DNA of 64,000 nucleotides from Adiantum capillus-veneris (Eukaryota; Streptophyta; Polypodiopsida; Polypodiales; Pteridaceae): contig CM043953.1 in the NCBI GenBank assembly GCA_014529385.2, positions 92,556,842 to 92,620,841 on the forward strand, read 5' to 3'. Position 1 is the stretch's first letter. The number at the start of each line of letters is the position of its first letter. The translations under genes and the position numbers were made by a program. The notes under the pieces are model-generated. The model saw only the letters and a program-made list of their open reading frames with translations, ran no database searches and was not told the origin of the DNA. This document shows, piece by piece, positions 38,232 to 49,685 of this stretch.

Positions 38232-38935
38232 CAGCAGATATTGGGCGCCAACAATGTCCTCATGATCAGAGTCTTCACAACAGCACCGTCGTTACGACGC
38301 AAAGCCACTCAAGATGCTTACAAGCTATAATCTCTCTAAACATGCTGTATTACTCATCGGATCTTTTCTAGAGCCATCATCAAGAATTCTTCAGAAGCTG
38401 GTAGAATGGCTAGTTGTGTTTTTTAAAGGCTGCTATAGGTAAGAATGCACTTGTGACATCACAAGACATTGTTTTGATAAGGAATCAGTGTCTTTGAATC
38501 ATTTTTGGTTGAAGGAATCTACCAATGTACTACTTGTTATGTTGACTTTTTGTCTTACGATAAGGTCAAAAGTCATTTGGGTAACATGGGTAGCTCATCT
38601 ATAATTAGAATATTTGCCTCTTTTATATCCAAATATTTCTCATTGGTCTCATCAATAGAGAGGGGATACTGTTGGTTTGTGGTTGGTATCTTGAACTGGT
38701 AATGGACTGTAGATGCAATGCTGCAAAGTCTTGTTGTTGTCGCTCTGATGGCAAAGCACCCAACTATAATACAGAAGTGAGGGCAGTAAGAGTGTCTATT
38801 TCATTTGTCTGTCGACCTTGTTTAGCGCTTTATATGTGAGATATGCCGCCATGCAGGGGACATATTTCTAGATTTTGAGAAAAGATGTCACATTGCATGG
38901 TTCAATCTTTATACAATGCAGTAATTTCAAACCAT
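38229..38935. other. No gene recognised
   Basis: Mixed unique sequence. Short open frames lack domains or splice support. Confidence 0.4.
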
Positions 38936-38943
38936 GACCTAGC

Positions 38944-39187
38944 CCCGAGGAGGTCACCTAATAAAAATGTAACCTATCACGTGAGTTCAACAGAAGGGTA
39001 TTTAAAGTTCTTGAAACTTACAGAAATATATATACAGAAGGGCATTATTTTTTCAAATTTGAAAAAACTTACAGATTTTAAAAGAAAAGGGTACATTATA
39101 TTCTTAACAAAATTCACAGATAAGGGGTTTTACAAACATGTCTTGAACTCACGTGATATTGTAGTTACACATAGTGAACCCCCCGAG
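38944..39187. mobile_element. MITE candidate, hAT-type (8-bp target duplication)
   Basis: A 244-bp AT-rich segment is bracketed by identical GACCTAGC octamers (38,936-38,943 and 39,188-39,195). Its ends form an imperfect terminal inverted repeat (CCCGAGGAGGTCACC on the left; the right end reversed reads CTCGGGGGGTTCACT). A stronger inner inverted repeat follows, TATCACGTGAGTTCAA on both arms, so the element can fold back. An 8-bp duplication with short TIRs fits hAT-derived MITEs. A 106-codon frame across it is not considered coding. Confidence 0.55.
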
Positions 39188-39195
39188 GACCTAGC

Positions 39196-39860
39196 ATATG
39201 GATGATAAGCTAGTTTCAAGTTGGATGGGTTACTCCCTAGCTTATTGATGCTTGGACTTTAATCTTCTAGGTGATACCTAGTATGGGAGAAACGAGGATA
39301 TATATAGTATGGTATCAAGTATTTAGACACCTAGTATGGTATCAATCATTTAGAGTTAAACTAAAGATAAACAAGGTGAATTCACTATCCCGATACACCA
39401 CATGCATTCACTACTTGTGTATTCACTACTCTAATATATCACATGCATTGGCTAGCAACCGTATGCAAGGAGTTGTATGTGTAACGAACATGTGCAAATG
39501 TTGATCGACATCGAGTGTATAATTTTGAAAACGAGACAAATAAACCAAAGCAAAGGAAGCAATGCAGTAAATTCTAAAATAAGTAGATAGATAAAGCATG
39601 AATGAACTGCAACAAGAAATGAGGTGCTTTACTGACCTGCAATGTTGTACTGATGCTTTTTGATTGTCAAATCTACATGCCGATATTAGAGTCAAGCTAC
39701 AAAAAAGCAACGTGAATAGTTAAACATATCATCTTGCAATGAAACGTCAAAGATTGAAAGTGCAAAGTATACAATTCACGTCATACAGAGGTGCCATACA
39801 AAAGTATAGTGGAGATTGGCACTGTGGTCTCTCTAAAAAATTATAAGAAACAAAAGTCGT
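39196..39860. other. No gene recognised
   Basis: AT-rich unique sequence with short phrase repeats (GTATGGTATCAA twice near 39,310-39,340, and TTCACTAC twice near 39,410-39,430). Confidence 0.4.
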
Positions 39861-39867
39861 GCCCTGC

Positions 39868-40170
39868 CCCGTAGTGTTTATGTGTTGTGCCAAGCAAACA
39901 CACGCACATGGAAAATTGGATGCAGATAATGGACCTTGTAGTGTTGTCAAGATGGAGTCGCGCTTGTGCAATTGGAACGTGCAATGTTGTGAATATATAT
40001 ATCCTCACTACCACACACAAACTCCCCTTAGCGTTTATGTGTTGAGCCAAGAAAATGCATGCACATGATAAATTGGATGCAGGTAATGGACCTTGCAGTG
40101 TTGTTGAGCTAGAGTCACGCTTGTGCAATTGGAACGTGCAGTGTTGTGAATATATGTCCTCAATACCATC
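39868..40170 (+). repeat. Tandem duplication, about 160-bp period
   Basis: GTTTATGTGTTG(T/A)GCCAAG..., GAT(A/G)AATTGGATGCAG, AATGGACCTTG(T/C)AGTGTTGT and CTTGTGCAATTGGAACGTGCA all appear twice in the same order, about 160 bp apart (for example near 39,963 and 40,119). Copies differ at scattered sites. Confidence 0.8.
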
Positions 40171-40177
40171 CACAAAA

Positions 40178-40305
40178 CATTGAGAGAGGAAAAGAGAGAG
40201 AGAACATGCATAAACAAAAAACGCACACATTGAGAGAGGAAAAGAGAGAGAAAACATGCATAAACAAAAAAACGCACACACATTGAGAGAGAAAGAGAGA
40301 GAAAC
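40178..40305 (+). repeat. 50-53-bp tandem repeat, about two and a half copies
   Basis: CATTGAGAGAGGAAAAGAGA starts at 40,178 and 40,228, and a shortened version starts at 40,281. The spacer carries AACATGCATAAACAAAAAACG. Confidence 0.85.
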
Positions 40306-40530
40306 TAATTTAACGTCGTAGGAAACTAATTAAAATTAAAAGACCTAAAGATCTAGCCGACGAGGAGTTGAACTCAAGACCTATTATTCAAGAGGGAAAT
40401 GGCATAACCAATCTATCATACTTGGCATGGGTGATAGAAAGGTTATACCATTTATCTCTTTTTATTGACACACACATCCACACACGCGCACACACACAAG
40501 AAGAAGAGAGTTATAACGTCGTAGGAAACT
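40306..40530 (-). mobile_element. tRNA-derived SINE-like element, minus copy
   Basis: Reverse-complement homologue of 37,843-38,064. B box GGAGTTGAACT lies at 40,364-40,374 and A box CCAATCTATCA at 40,408-40,418 (both written on the plus strand). TAACGTCGTAGGAAAC ends occur at 40,311 and 40,513. It is clearly diverged from the plus copy but keeps the same order of blocks. Confidence 0.55.
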
Positions 40531-40640
40531 ATCCTAAAAGACGTTAAAGATTAGGTTAGATGTAGACTTACGTTAAATTAGATGTAGGTTTATTTAAGTT
40601 AAATTAAATTAGATTTAGGTTTATTTTTAGTTAGATTTAC
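40497..40640 (+). repeat. Left direct repeat flanking the HIPP fragment
   Basis: About 100-140 bp starting ACACAAGAAGAAGAGAGTT, then TAACGTCGTAGGAAACTATC, then AAAGATTAGGTTAGATGTAG. It recurs almost unchanged at about 41,204-41,340 in the same orientation. It overlaps the head of the minus SINE copy. Confidence 0.75.
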
Positions 40641-40691
40641 GTTTATTTGCGCTAGATTTAGATTTACGTTATATTAGATTAGATTTAGGTC

Positions 40692-41049
40692 TTCATAGAC
40701 TGTGATGCCTGCATGAAGCGGGTGAAGAAAGCCCTCAATGGAATATAGGGTATTGCTGCCTTCACTCATGGTGGGCTCCGTCGATCCAAAAGTACTGGTG
40801 AAATGTCTTCAGAAGATAGGGAAGAAGGTGGATCTTCAGGGCGGCAAGAGTCACTACATCCCCGACAATGACCATCTAGACAACCTCTAGTCATTCAACA
40901 GCAACTTCAAAGTTAGTAACAAGAGCAAGAACGGTCCAAAGGGCCAATTGTTGTCATCAGATGTGGATGGAGATGAGGCAGCGTCACCGCCGGAAGTTAA
41001 CTATCACATCTTTAGTGATGAGAATGCCAACTCTTGCCGAGTTATGTGA
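40692..41049 (+). pseudogene. Fragment of a heavy-metal-associated isoprenylated plant protein (HIPP)
   Basis: Translation gives DCDACMKRVKKALNGI, the HMA metal-binding start. Its normal CxxC is seen here as CDAC. A stop and a frame change follow, then VGSVDPKVLVKCLQKIGKKVDL, the second half of the HMA fold. A spacer with one stop codon ends in SDENANSCRVM and TGA. The last four residues, CRVM, form a CaaX box, which in HIPPs is farnesylated and anchors the protein to membranes. HIPPs bind heavy metals and act in metal handling and stress. This copy lacks its start, has at least two internal stops and a frameshift, and shows no intron. It lies between 140-bp direct repeats, so it is probably a retrocopied or transposon-captured fragment. 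Confidence 0.8.
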
Positions 41050-41180
41050 AAAATTATGTGTTAAATTAGTTTTAAGGTTCTTATAATCCCTGTTAGTTTA
41101 GTTCTTTGTTTTTAATATAACATAATTTACATTAGATTTAGATTTATGTTATATTAGATTAGACTTAGGTTTATTTAGGT

Positions 41181-41185
<5 letters not shown>

Positions 41186-41215
<30 letters not shown>
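41186..41215 (+). repeat. (CA)n microsatellite
   Basis: Alternating CA of about 30 bases, directly before the right copy of the direct repeat. Confidence 0.95.
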
Positions 41216-41216
<1 letters not shown>

Positions 41217-41340
41217 GAAGAAGAGAGTTTTAACGTCGTAGGAAACTATCCCAAAAGACGTTAAAGATTAGGTTAGATGTAGACTTACGTTAAATTAGAT
41301 TTAGGTTTATTTTTAGTTAGATTTATGTTTATTTAGATTT
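41204..41340 (+). repeat. Right direct repeat flanking the HIPP fragment
   Basis: Matches 40,497-40,640 nearly base for base over its first 90 bases (ACAAGAAGAAGAGAGTTTTA, then AGACGTTAAAGATTAGG). The offset is about 715 bp. Confidence 0.75.
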
Positions 41341-41646
41341 ACGCTTATTTACGTTAGATCAAGGTCACGCAAGAATTACTTACGGTTTAGGGTTTAGAGT
41401 TAGACGAACAGTGAAAAGATCTACTGTGAAAAGATGTTAAGATGCTCTGAAGTGCTACAGCTAGAGAAGAGGCAAAGGGGTTTTGTCCACTACATGCAGT
41501 ATCATGTAGTCGTGGGTCTGTAGATTTCTTGTACCCACAAATATAGGTATTGACCAATAAAGACGAGATTATAACCCGGTGGTTCTGATCTCCGTGCACC
41601 TCTAGACCGAGGTGTGCGGGGATTGGACATGACTAGAGAATGTGAG

Positions 41647-41648
<2 letters not shown>

Positions 41649-41701
<53 letters not shown>
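41649..41701 (+). repeat. (AG)n microsatellite
   Basis: About 53 bases of alternating AG immediately upstream of the CACTA transposase gene. Confidence 0.97.
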
Positions 41702-41704
<3 letters not shown>

Positions 41705-41766
41705 GACGAATAATGCCAATAGAATATTAAATTTGTTGTCCAGGTTATAAGATTTTTATCCTCATT

Positions 41767-44700
41767 ATGAGTAGTGACGAGGATGTGGGACCGTCCAACC
41801 GAAACACCTATCTCTCAGCGAGGGTCTTATGTCCTTGTAATCAATGCAAGCATGCTGTGCGACGGACAAGACGTGTTTCTTTGCAGCACGTTCGCGAATT
41901 TGGCGAGTTCGATCCATCTATTATAGATGGAGTTGTTGCCGATTATAACTCGTCGGACTCTGACGCTGGCCAACAAGCAGCAATCTTGCAACCCAATAGA
42001 CGTGTTCGCAGGCGCTTTGGTCAAGCAGCATATGTGAGACCACAAGATGTAGCCTCTGACAACTCGGGGGATGATCATGCAGAGCACATTCCCAACGAGG
42101 CAATGTTTGAGCCCGAGATTGATGAAATGATCGAGACGATCATGGATTCAGAAAGGCTTATCTATGATGATATGAAAAGTGAAGCCGATACGCCATTGTA
42201 TAATGGAGCACGTATGTCTAGATTGAAAGCACTCCTGGTTCTTCTCAACATGCAGGCAAAGTTTGGATGGAGTGACACTAGCGTCACAGCGCTTTTCAGG
42301 TGATCTATTACAATTAGTTTAGTTTAATAAACCTCTAAATGTATAATGATCTGATAGATTTTTACACGACTGTATCGTATTTTTATGTTGTGTAGATTGC
42401 TTAAAGAGCACATACTACCAGCTGACAATGTGATGCCAGATTCCAGAGATGAAGCAAGAAAGATTTTGTGAAACTTGGCGATGGATTACAATTCTATCCA
42501 CGCTTGTCCTAATGACTGCATTCTTTTCAGAGTGGAATACATAGACATGGAGAAGTGTCCGAAATGTGATTCCGAAAGATATCGAGTAGATCTCCACGGG
42601 ACAAAAATTCCACAAAAGGTTTTGCGACATTTTCCTCTGCTTCCTCGCATCAAGCATTTCTTCGAATGTAAGTCCATGGCCGCCCTAGCATCATGGCATG
42701 AGGAGAATAAATCTTTGGATGGTGTGCTACGAATTCCTGCAGATTGCGCAGCCTGGAAACATATAGATGGAACATGGTCGGATTTTGCCAGGGAAGCTCG
42801 AAATTTGCACTTAGGCCTGGCTATGGATGGCGTAAATCCATTTGGTCAAAGATCAACATCTTACAGTGTATGGCCCATTGTCATCGTCAACTACAACATT
42901 CCCCCGTGGTTGACTACGAAGAAGGGGCAACTATGGCTAAGCTTGATTGTGCCAGGGCGATATAAAGTGGAGAATATGGATGTGTATCTTCGTCCACTAT
43001 TGGAAGAAATACAACAATTGTGGATTGGCATAGAGGTGGTGGATATGAGCCGACACACAAGACGACGGAATGCTTTGATCAGAGGCATTCTAATGTGGAC
43101 CATGCATGATTATCCTGGGCTAACAGAATGCTCAGGTGATCTACTGACACTCCTCACTCAGACACTGTAAATCTTGTTTTTTTCCCATAGTTGATCTATT
43201 ATCATGTGTATACATGCAGGGCTTCAAACAAGCGGATACAGAGCATGTGTCACATGTGGACCTAGACTAAATGCACGTAGGGCACCCTCACTGAAGAAGC
43301 AAATCTACGAAGGTCATCAAGCGTATCTTCCAGAGAATCATGTGTTACGCGATGGCTTTTTGGAAAGAGAGCCACCAAGGATGTCTGCACAAGCATGGTT
43401 AGAGCAGAAGGAGATGTGCGATGATGGATTGCCTCTAGGGATGAAGAGACTATCTCTATGGTACGAGTTACCATACTGGCCCCGACTCATGATCAATCAC
43501 TTGCTCGATCCAATGCACATATTCAAGAATGTGGGTAATCTACTATGGGACCATTTGACCGACAAGAAAGATACTTTGGGAGCCAGAGTTGACCTTAGAA
43601 ATAAGGATCGTATGGAGCAATATTGGCCGCAAACAGCGTCTGATGGATCGATAAAACTCCCTAAAGCACCATGGATTTTCACAGGAGCCCAAGAACGCAA
43701 AGTAAAAGAGACCATTCGATCTTTGCGGACCCCCACTGGCGTAATGCACTCGCTCCGAACGTGTTTTACTAAAGAAGGAAAGCTTACCGGTTTCAAGCCA
43801 CACGATTGGCATAAAATGTGTCAGGTACGTTCATAGTGGACTTTAATATCATTGCATAAAATGTGGACTTTAATATCATTGCTGCACATACTTTACAGTT
43901 TATTTTACCGGTTGCCATTGAGGGATGTTTGTCTCTCGACATCCGTAACACAATCTACAAACTTGCAAAGCTGGTGCAATGGATCTCACAAAAGGAGATC
44001 AACGTAGACTCCATACCATTCGCCAAACTAAATGCTGCGGAGCTTGTGTGCATGTTTGAGAAACATTTTCCTACTACTATGCTAACCATTTAGGTGCATC
44101 TTCTTGTTCACATAGTTGATGAGGTGGAAATAGTTGGCACAGTTCATTCCAGATGGATGTTCTTCTTAGAACGTTTCATGAAAACGCTTAAGGGATATAT
44201 GCGTCAAAAGGCACGTTCGAAGGGTAGCATGGCAGAAGGTTGGTTGGTATCAGAGTCCCTAGTGTACATTGGAGAGTGGCTAGACGGATTTGATAAAGCT
44301 CGGGACACGCTATGGCGAACCATAGATGATGAGCGCATATCTGGGATTGTCATGTGCAATCTCGGTGTTGAGAAGAAGATGACGGAAGATCTAGAGGCTA
44401 AAATCAACCGATTTTGCATGCTTCACAATCCAGTGATGCAAAAGTGGATTTCACAATATGAGGATGCAAAGCAAGAGCCACAAAGGGCACGAATCGAGTG
44501 GAGACGGGGAAGACGACCATCGATGCACTATCCGACGGTTCTGGAGAGCCTACCAACATTCATGAGCTTAAGATGGTTGCACAACCAATTGAAAAGCGCA
44601 CAACAATGCAGTGACGAAGTGACTGAGGAAGAGTGGGAGTACTCTCGGGGTTGCGCGACCAAGGTAAGTTTGCAATGTACGACTAGCTAGTGACTTTATT

Positions 44701-44989
44701 TCTAAACGTTTGAACGGCCACTCATAATCTTTTTGCATTGTAGTATAAGTCATACACAGCAGCATGGTGTAAAGGTCGACATTTTAGGGTGGAACGGATC
44801 GACAAAAAGCGTTTTACTCAAGATTGTGGAATCATGGCAAAATTTGAACAGTCTAGTGGACGATGTTCCTCTGATGCAGATCCTGTGGTGGCGGAACTCA
44901 CTCACTTCGGCACGCTACAAGAGATTTTGAGGATCGATTACAGAAGATTTTTTGTTGACTTTTTCGACGTGCAATGGTTCAATGTCTAG
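41767..44989 (+). pseudogene. CACTA transposase (TNP2/TNPD-like), interrupted
   Basis: Exons are 41,767-42,299, 42,396-43,135, 43,220-43,824, 43,899-44,663 and 44,744-44,989. All four introns have GT-AG ends and the phases match. Family marks are CPCNQCKHAVRR near the N-terminus, LLNMQAKFGWSDTSVTALF, IHACPNDCILFRVEY followed by CPKCDSERY, LHLGLAMDGVNPF, PRLMINHLLDPMHIFKNV, and a C-terminal DUF4216-like end (QEILRIDYRRFFVDFFDVQW). The protein catalyses excision and integration of CACTA elements. In-frame TGA at 42,469-42,471 and TAG at 44,091-44,093 break it, so it is probably inactive. The stop at 44,987-44,989 overlaps the ATG of the next ORF. Confidence 0.88.
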
Positions 44990-46107
44990 ACACCGGCGCT
45001 CTAGTGGTGGCGGTGGCGGTTGTTGTGGGGATTCCGCCGCCGATGCCTCCACACCACCTCATGTTCGACGAGGCTCTTTACCCTCCCCTTCTTTGCCCGC
45101 CCCCACACCAGCCACAGCATCGCCATCTACGCCAGGTTTTGCGAGGCTGACTGTTCCTAGCAGTTACACACCTCTACCTACTCCGCCAAGAGCCACCCCA
45201 CTCGACACTCCTCGCTTCGGGGCCTAGACGCCGGTGGAGACACATGACGTCCGTACCCCCATCGACACGCCGCTAGAGACCCCTGTCGGGACACCCAGGT
45301 TCACGCGTCACCGGCCAGAGGGCTTGCCTTACTCCGTCGACTTCAGCGGCGGCATCATCATGGATGATGATGGCAAGAAGGTGATCTCGCGCATGCGTGG
45401 TCTTTGCTCTCAGCTGTTTAGACACTACATACTAAACAAATGGAGTGAAGTACCAAGTGATTTAAAAAACAGAATCATCAGCATACTTCATGATGAGTTT
45501 CCCGTTCCAACACGGGATCAGCGCTTCAATGAAGACCTGATGAAGATTCGAATGCGCGAATACTGCAAACACAAGAGTTCCAAAGTGCAAAAAGCAATCA
45601 AGCATGGGTGGAACAGGCCAGATTGGCTGGCCAAAGAAGATTGGAAGAATGCGAAGAAAGCAGCGCGCGAGAATCCCGACAAGTGGAAGTAACAAAAGGA
45701 TGCAGTCAGAGCGCGAGTAGAGGCAGGGAGATCGCACCACTTGGGGAGCGGTGGATGGACATCATTTGAGGCCGATTTTGTAAGTGTTTTCGCATTGCTC
45801 TTTATGTTCGATAGTTTAGGGTTTATGAGTATTTTAATTCTAACATAATGAAATCTTTGTATGTTTTGACAGTGGTCGATGACAGGACGTGATCCCACAC
45901 CGTACGAGCGCGAGTACGCAAGCAGGAAGGGCTTAAACGCCCTAATGGACATTCTCAGTTCTCGCGGCGGCATGGTTAGTATTAGGGTTTACTCTTTTCT
46001 ATTTTTTGTATTGTTTTATAAATGTCGTTATATGTTTATACTTACTGAAAGCTGTCTTATGTCTTTTTTTGCAGAATTCGACAGATACGCCGCTTGGACG
46101 CGATGAG
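44982..46107 (+). pseudogene. CACTA second ORF, Ptta/En/Spm (Transposase_24-like)
   Basis: ATG at 44,982 overlaps the transposase stop by eight bases in another frame. The N-terminal 80 residues are low complexity (MSRHRRSSGGGGG, then many TP and SP repeats). After an in-frame TAG at 45,225-45,227 comes the conserved part: GLPYSVDFSGG, LNKWSEVPSDLKNRIISIL and KVQKAIKHGWNRPDW, followed by TAA at 45,690-45,692 in the same frame. A GTAAGT donor near 45,780 and a TTTTGACAG acceptor near 45,871 lead to a last exon with GRDPTPYEREYASRKG. In maize En/Spm and its relatives the second product binds subterminal repeats. Here the assignment to that role is by position and pattern only. Confidence 0.65.
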
Positions 46108-46490
46108 ACGTCTGACTAGACGACGTCAGTTTAGCCGTAGCTAGATAGCATTAGTTTAGGGTTTCTCATAGCTTATGTATCATGAGACGGATTTTATACG
46201 TCTTTTTGAACCATGTATATTATTACATTTGTCACCGCAGTTCATTTTGCCAATCAATTCTTTATGCCTATGATGTTGTACAATTGTCATTATTACATTT
46301 GCCAAGCAATTCATTTTGCCTATGATGTGTACAATTGTCAATTTTACGCTTGTCAATTTTGCAAACAATGCGTCTTGTGGGTGACTATTTTGGGTCTATT
46401 ATCTACCCTTGCACTTTTTTTAAAAAGTGAATCAAGTACAATATGGTTGATGGGTGGCAGGGCCTTCAATGCCCTGTCACCAAAAAACAT

Positions 46491-46680
46491 TTCTCTCGAG
46501 CGTCGCTATTTATGGCTCTGGAGGATCGCTATCAGCGTCGCTATAGACTTCTGTGTAAACATCGCTATAAACGTCGCTATGACCATCGCTATGAGCGTCT
46601 CTATATAGCGACGGTTATAGCGACGCATATAGCGACGCCTATAGCGACGCTATCGTAGCGACGCTATTAGCGACGGCGGG
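46491..46680 (+). repeat. CACTA subterminal repeats (TAGCGACG / CGTCGCTA)
   Basis: At least a dozen 8-10-bp units occur, first mostly as CGTCGCTAT (46,499-46,600), then as ATAGCGACG (46,606-46,675), so the block folds on itself. Such clusters are where the second CACTA protein binds in known elements. Confidence 0.85.
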
Positions 46681-46734
46681 GGTTATAAAAACCCAGTGTA
46701 TTTCTGTTGCTAACAGTGTCACAAGAGCACACAA

Positions 46735-46746
46735 CCTCTTGTAGTG
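46735..46746 (-). other. CACTA 3' terminus
   Basis: CCTCTTGTAGTG on the plus strand, which is CACTACAAGAGG from the other side. A 3-bp target duplication cannot be confirmed without the left end. Confidence 0.75.
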
Positions 46747-47610
<864 letters not shown>

Positions 47611-47633
47611 CGCGCGCGCGTGCGCAAAGAGTG

Positions 47634-49113
47634 GACAGAGACAAACTTGCAGACAAAGCTCCGAGCTACTTCTACAAATTTCTTATGGAGAAGATCAAAT
47701 TGCTTTTGGGAGCAATTGAGCAATACAGAGTGCTTTTTTTGTTTTACTCACTTGGTAGCTTTTCATGCGGAGTTTCTTTTATTTAGAGCTTTTCATGGCA
47801 GTAGTGTTTTTAAGAAATTTAAATCTAATGCCATGTGGTGTCTTCTATGCTTAGATATTGGAAAAAGAGCCTTTGGCTCACCAAGTAAACACAATGTTTT
47901 CTCATAAAAACCCCAAACCTTTTGCATAAATACATGTGTGTTTCAAATACAAGTGGCATCGCAAGCACACACACCCTTTGAAAGACCAAAGGATGGAATG
48001 GCAGGTGGTTCTCCTCCCAACCTGCCTACTTGTAGCCCTTGTCCCTTGCAAGTGTGCCCCCTTAACTCATGACTGGACCTTGGCTCCTAGCCGTACTGAG
48101 CCATTCAGTCCCTAGCCCTTGGCCTGCTGCCCGATCCTACATTGGCTTGACATTACTCCCCCCTTGGAGAAGCGTTTTCATCCTCAAAAACACAAGTGAT
48201 GGTATCTTCATAAGAACACTAATGTTTTCCACCATGGCATCCTTTATGGATCCAAGGGTTCATTAGAGCGCAACCCAGTTTAGTAGGAGGCTCAATGAAA
48301 CCAAGAATAACATCCTGATTTTCCATATTGTTGTTCCCGTGCAACCGTCTTGGTTTATCGACTCATAACCAACATAGAGTGAAGACTCCATGTAGAACTT
48401 CGAGATAGAGACAAACCTGCAAACAAAGCTCCGAGCTGCTTCTAGGGAACCTGTAAATTGCTTATGGAGAAGATCAAACTACTTTTGGGAGCAATTGAGA
48501 AACATAGAGTGCTTTTTTTATTTTACTCACTTGGTAGATTTTCATGCGAAGTTTGTTTTATTTAGAGCTTTTCATGGCAGCAATGTTTTTAAAAAATGTA
48601 AATCTAATGCCACGTGGTGGCTTCTACGCTTAGATATTGGAAAAAGAGCCTTTGGCCGCTCACCAAGTAAACACAATCTTTTCTCATACAAAACCCAGAC
48701 CTTTTGCATAAATACATGTGTGTTTCAAATACAAGTGGAATCACAAGCACACACACCCTTTGAAAGACCAAAGGATGGAATGGCAGGTGGTTCTTCTCCA
48801 AACCTCCCTACTTGTAGCCCTTGGCCCTTGCAAGTAGGTCCCCTTAACTCATGCCTGGCCCTTGGCTCCTAGTCGTACTGATCCATTCAGTCCCTGGCCC
48901 TTGCCGTGCTTCCCGGTCCTACCATTGGCTTGACATTATTTACCCCCTTGGAGAAGCATTTTCATCCTCAAAAACACAAGTGATGGTATCTTCATAAGAA
49001 CACTAATGTTTTCCACCATGGCATCCCTCATAGATCCAACAATTCATTAGAGCGGAACCCGGCTCAGTAGGAGGCTCAATGAAATCAAGAATAACATCTT
49101 GATTTTCCACATT
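47634..49113 (-). mobile_element. Duplicated LTR/polypurine-tract relic of a Ty3-type element (two copies, 774-bp offset)
   Basis: 47,634-48,330 and 48,408-49,113 align throughout: AGAGACAAAC(T/C)TGCA(G/A)ACAAAGC, GGAGAAGATCAAA(T/C)T, AACACAATNTTTTCTCATA and CTTGACATTA with a C-rich run. In both copies, TTGACATTA(C/T) plus CCCCCCTTGGAGAAGC reads on the minus strand as a purine tract followed by TGTCA. That is the layout of a polypurine tract next to an LTR, as at 51,293 in the intact chromovirus nearby. Each copy would then be an LTR part plus the last bases of a coding region. This reading is an inference. Confidence 0.4.
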
Positions 49114-49685
49114 TGTTAGAAGATGGACACACCCAACGGAGACTAACTACTCGGAGGATTATCATTTTTTGTAATTATTAATTTATTGAGGAAACCTAAT
49201 TTTTCACCTTCTAAATATTGGGACTTACAGAAGTGTCCAGATTGTATCCCAATTCTGATAGATAGATGGGGTAGTTGGTTGATTTTGGAACTTTAGGGTT
49301 TGAGAATTGTAAGGTATATATACCACTTTTTGACCTTAATGAAACACCTTTTTGTAATTTAAAAAAAACAAGTTTTGAAGTCTGTGAGTGAGCGTACTGT
49401 GTACGAGAGAGAGTGTGAGATTCATCTTGATGCTACGTGTGCATCGGTGGTCGGAATCGAGTGTGGACAAGTGCAACGTGTTGCCCCCGACGAGAGCTAC
49501 GCGCCGACACCTACATTGCAAGCGTACAATCCAGTTTTGCGAGCTCCTTCTACGATCTTCATCTGTTGATTTGGTGAGCATACGTTGTCCGATTTTGCAT
49601 TGCAGCATATCCATGGGTTCACATTGAGTAGAACTACACATTAGGCACTTTAGACTTCGAAAACGAAGACCTGCAGATTTTGGCC
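49114..49685 (+). mobile_element. 5' LTR of a Tat/Ogre-like Ty3 retrotransposon, part 1
   Basis: It starts TGTTAGAAGATGG directly after the duplicated relic. It holds a TATATATACC box (near 49,315) and is cut by the chromovirus at 49,686. It continues at 58,462, ends ...CCAACA at 58,824, and is followed directly by a primer-binding site. Joined length is about 935 bp. No second LTR is in the window, so the left end is inferred from TG and the loss of homology to the repeat before it. Confidence 0.6.

Larger units (their letters stand above)
41700..46746 (+). mobile_element. CACTA (En/Spm) DNA transposon, degenerate, left end not found
   Basis: The element contains a TNP2-like transposase gene, a second ORF of the Ptta/En/Spm type, a subterminal block of TAGCGACG-type repeats (46,491-46,680) and a 3' end CTCTTGTAGTG finishing at 46,746. 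That is the reverse complement of CACTACAAGAG, the hallmark terminus. I could not find a matching CACTACAAGAGG or TAGCGACG block upstream of 41.7 kb, so the left terminus is deleted, replaced or diverged. The left limit given is only the start of the transposase region. Several stops show it is non-autonomous. Confidence 0.85.

Noticed and set aside
38076-38371. Plus-strand frames rich in Ser-Leu
   Set aside because: Translation of a (CT)n tract with short unrelated ends.
38885-39205. 106-codon open frame
   Set aside because: It spans the MITE candidate and its target duplications and shows no domain.
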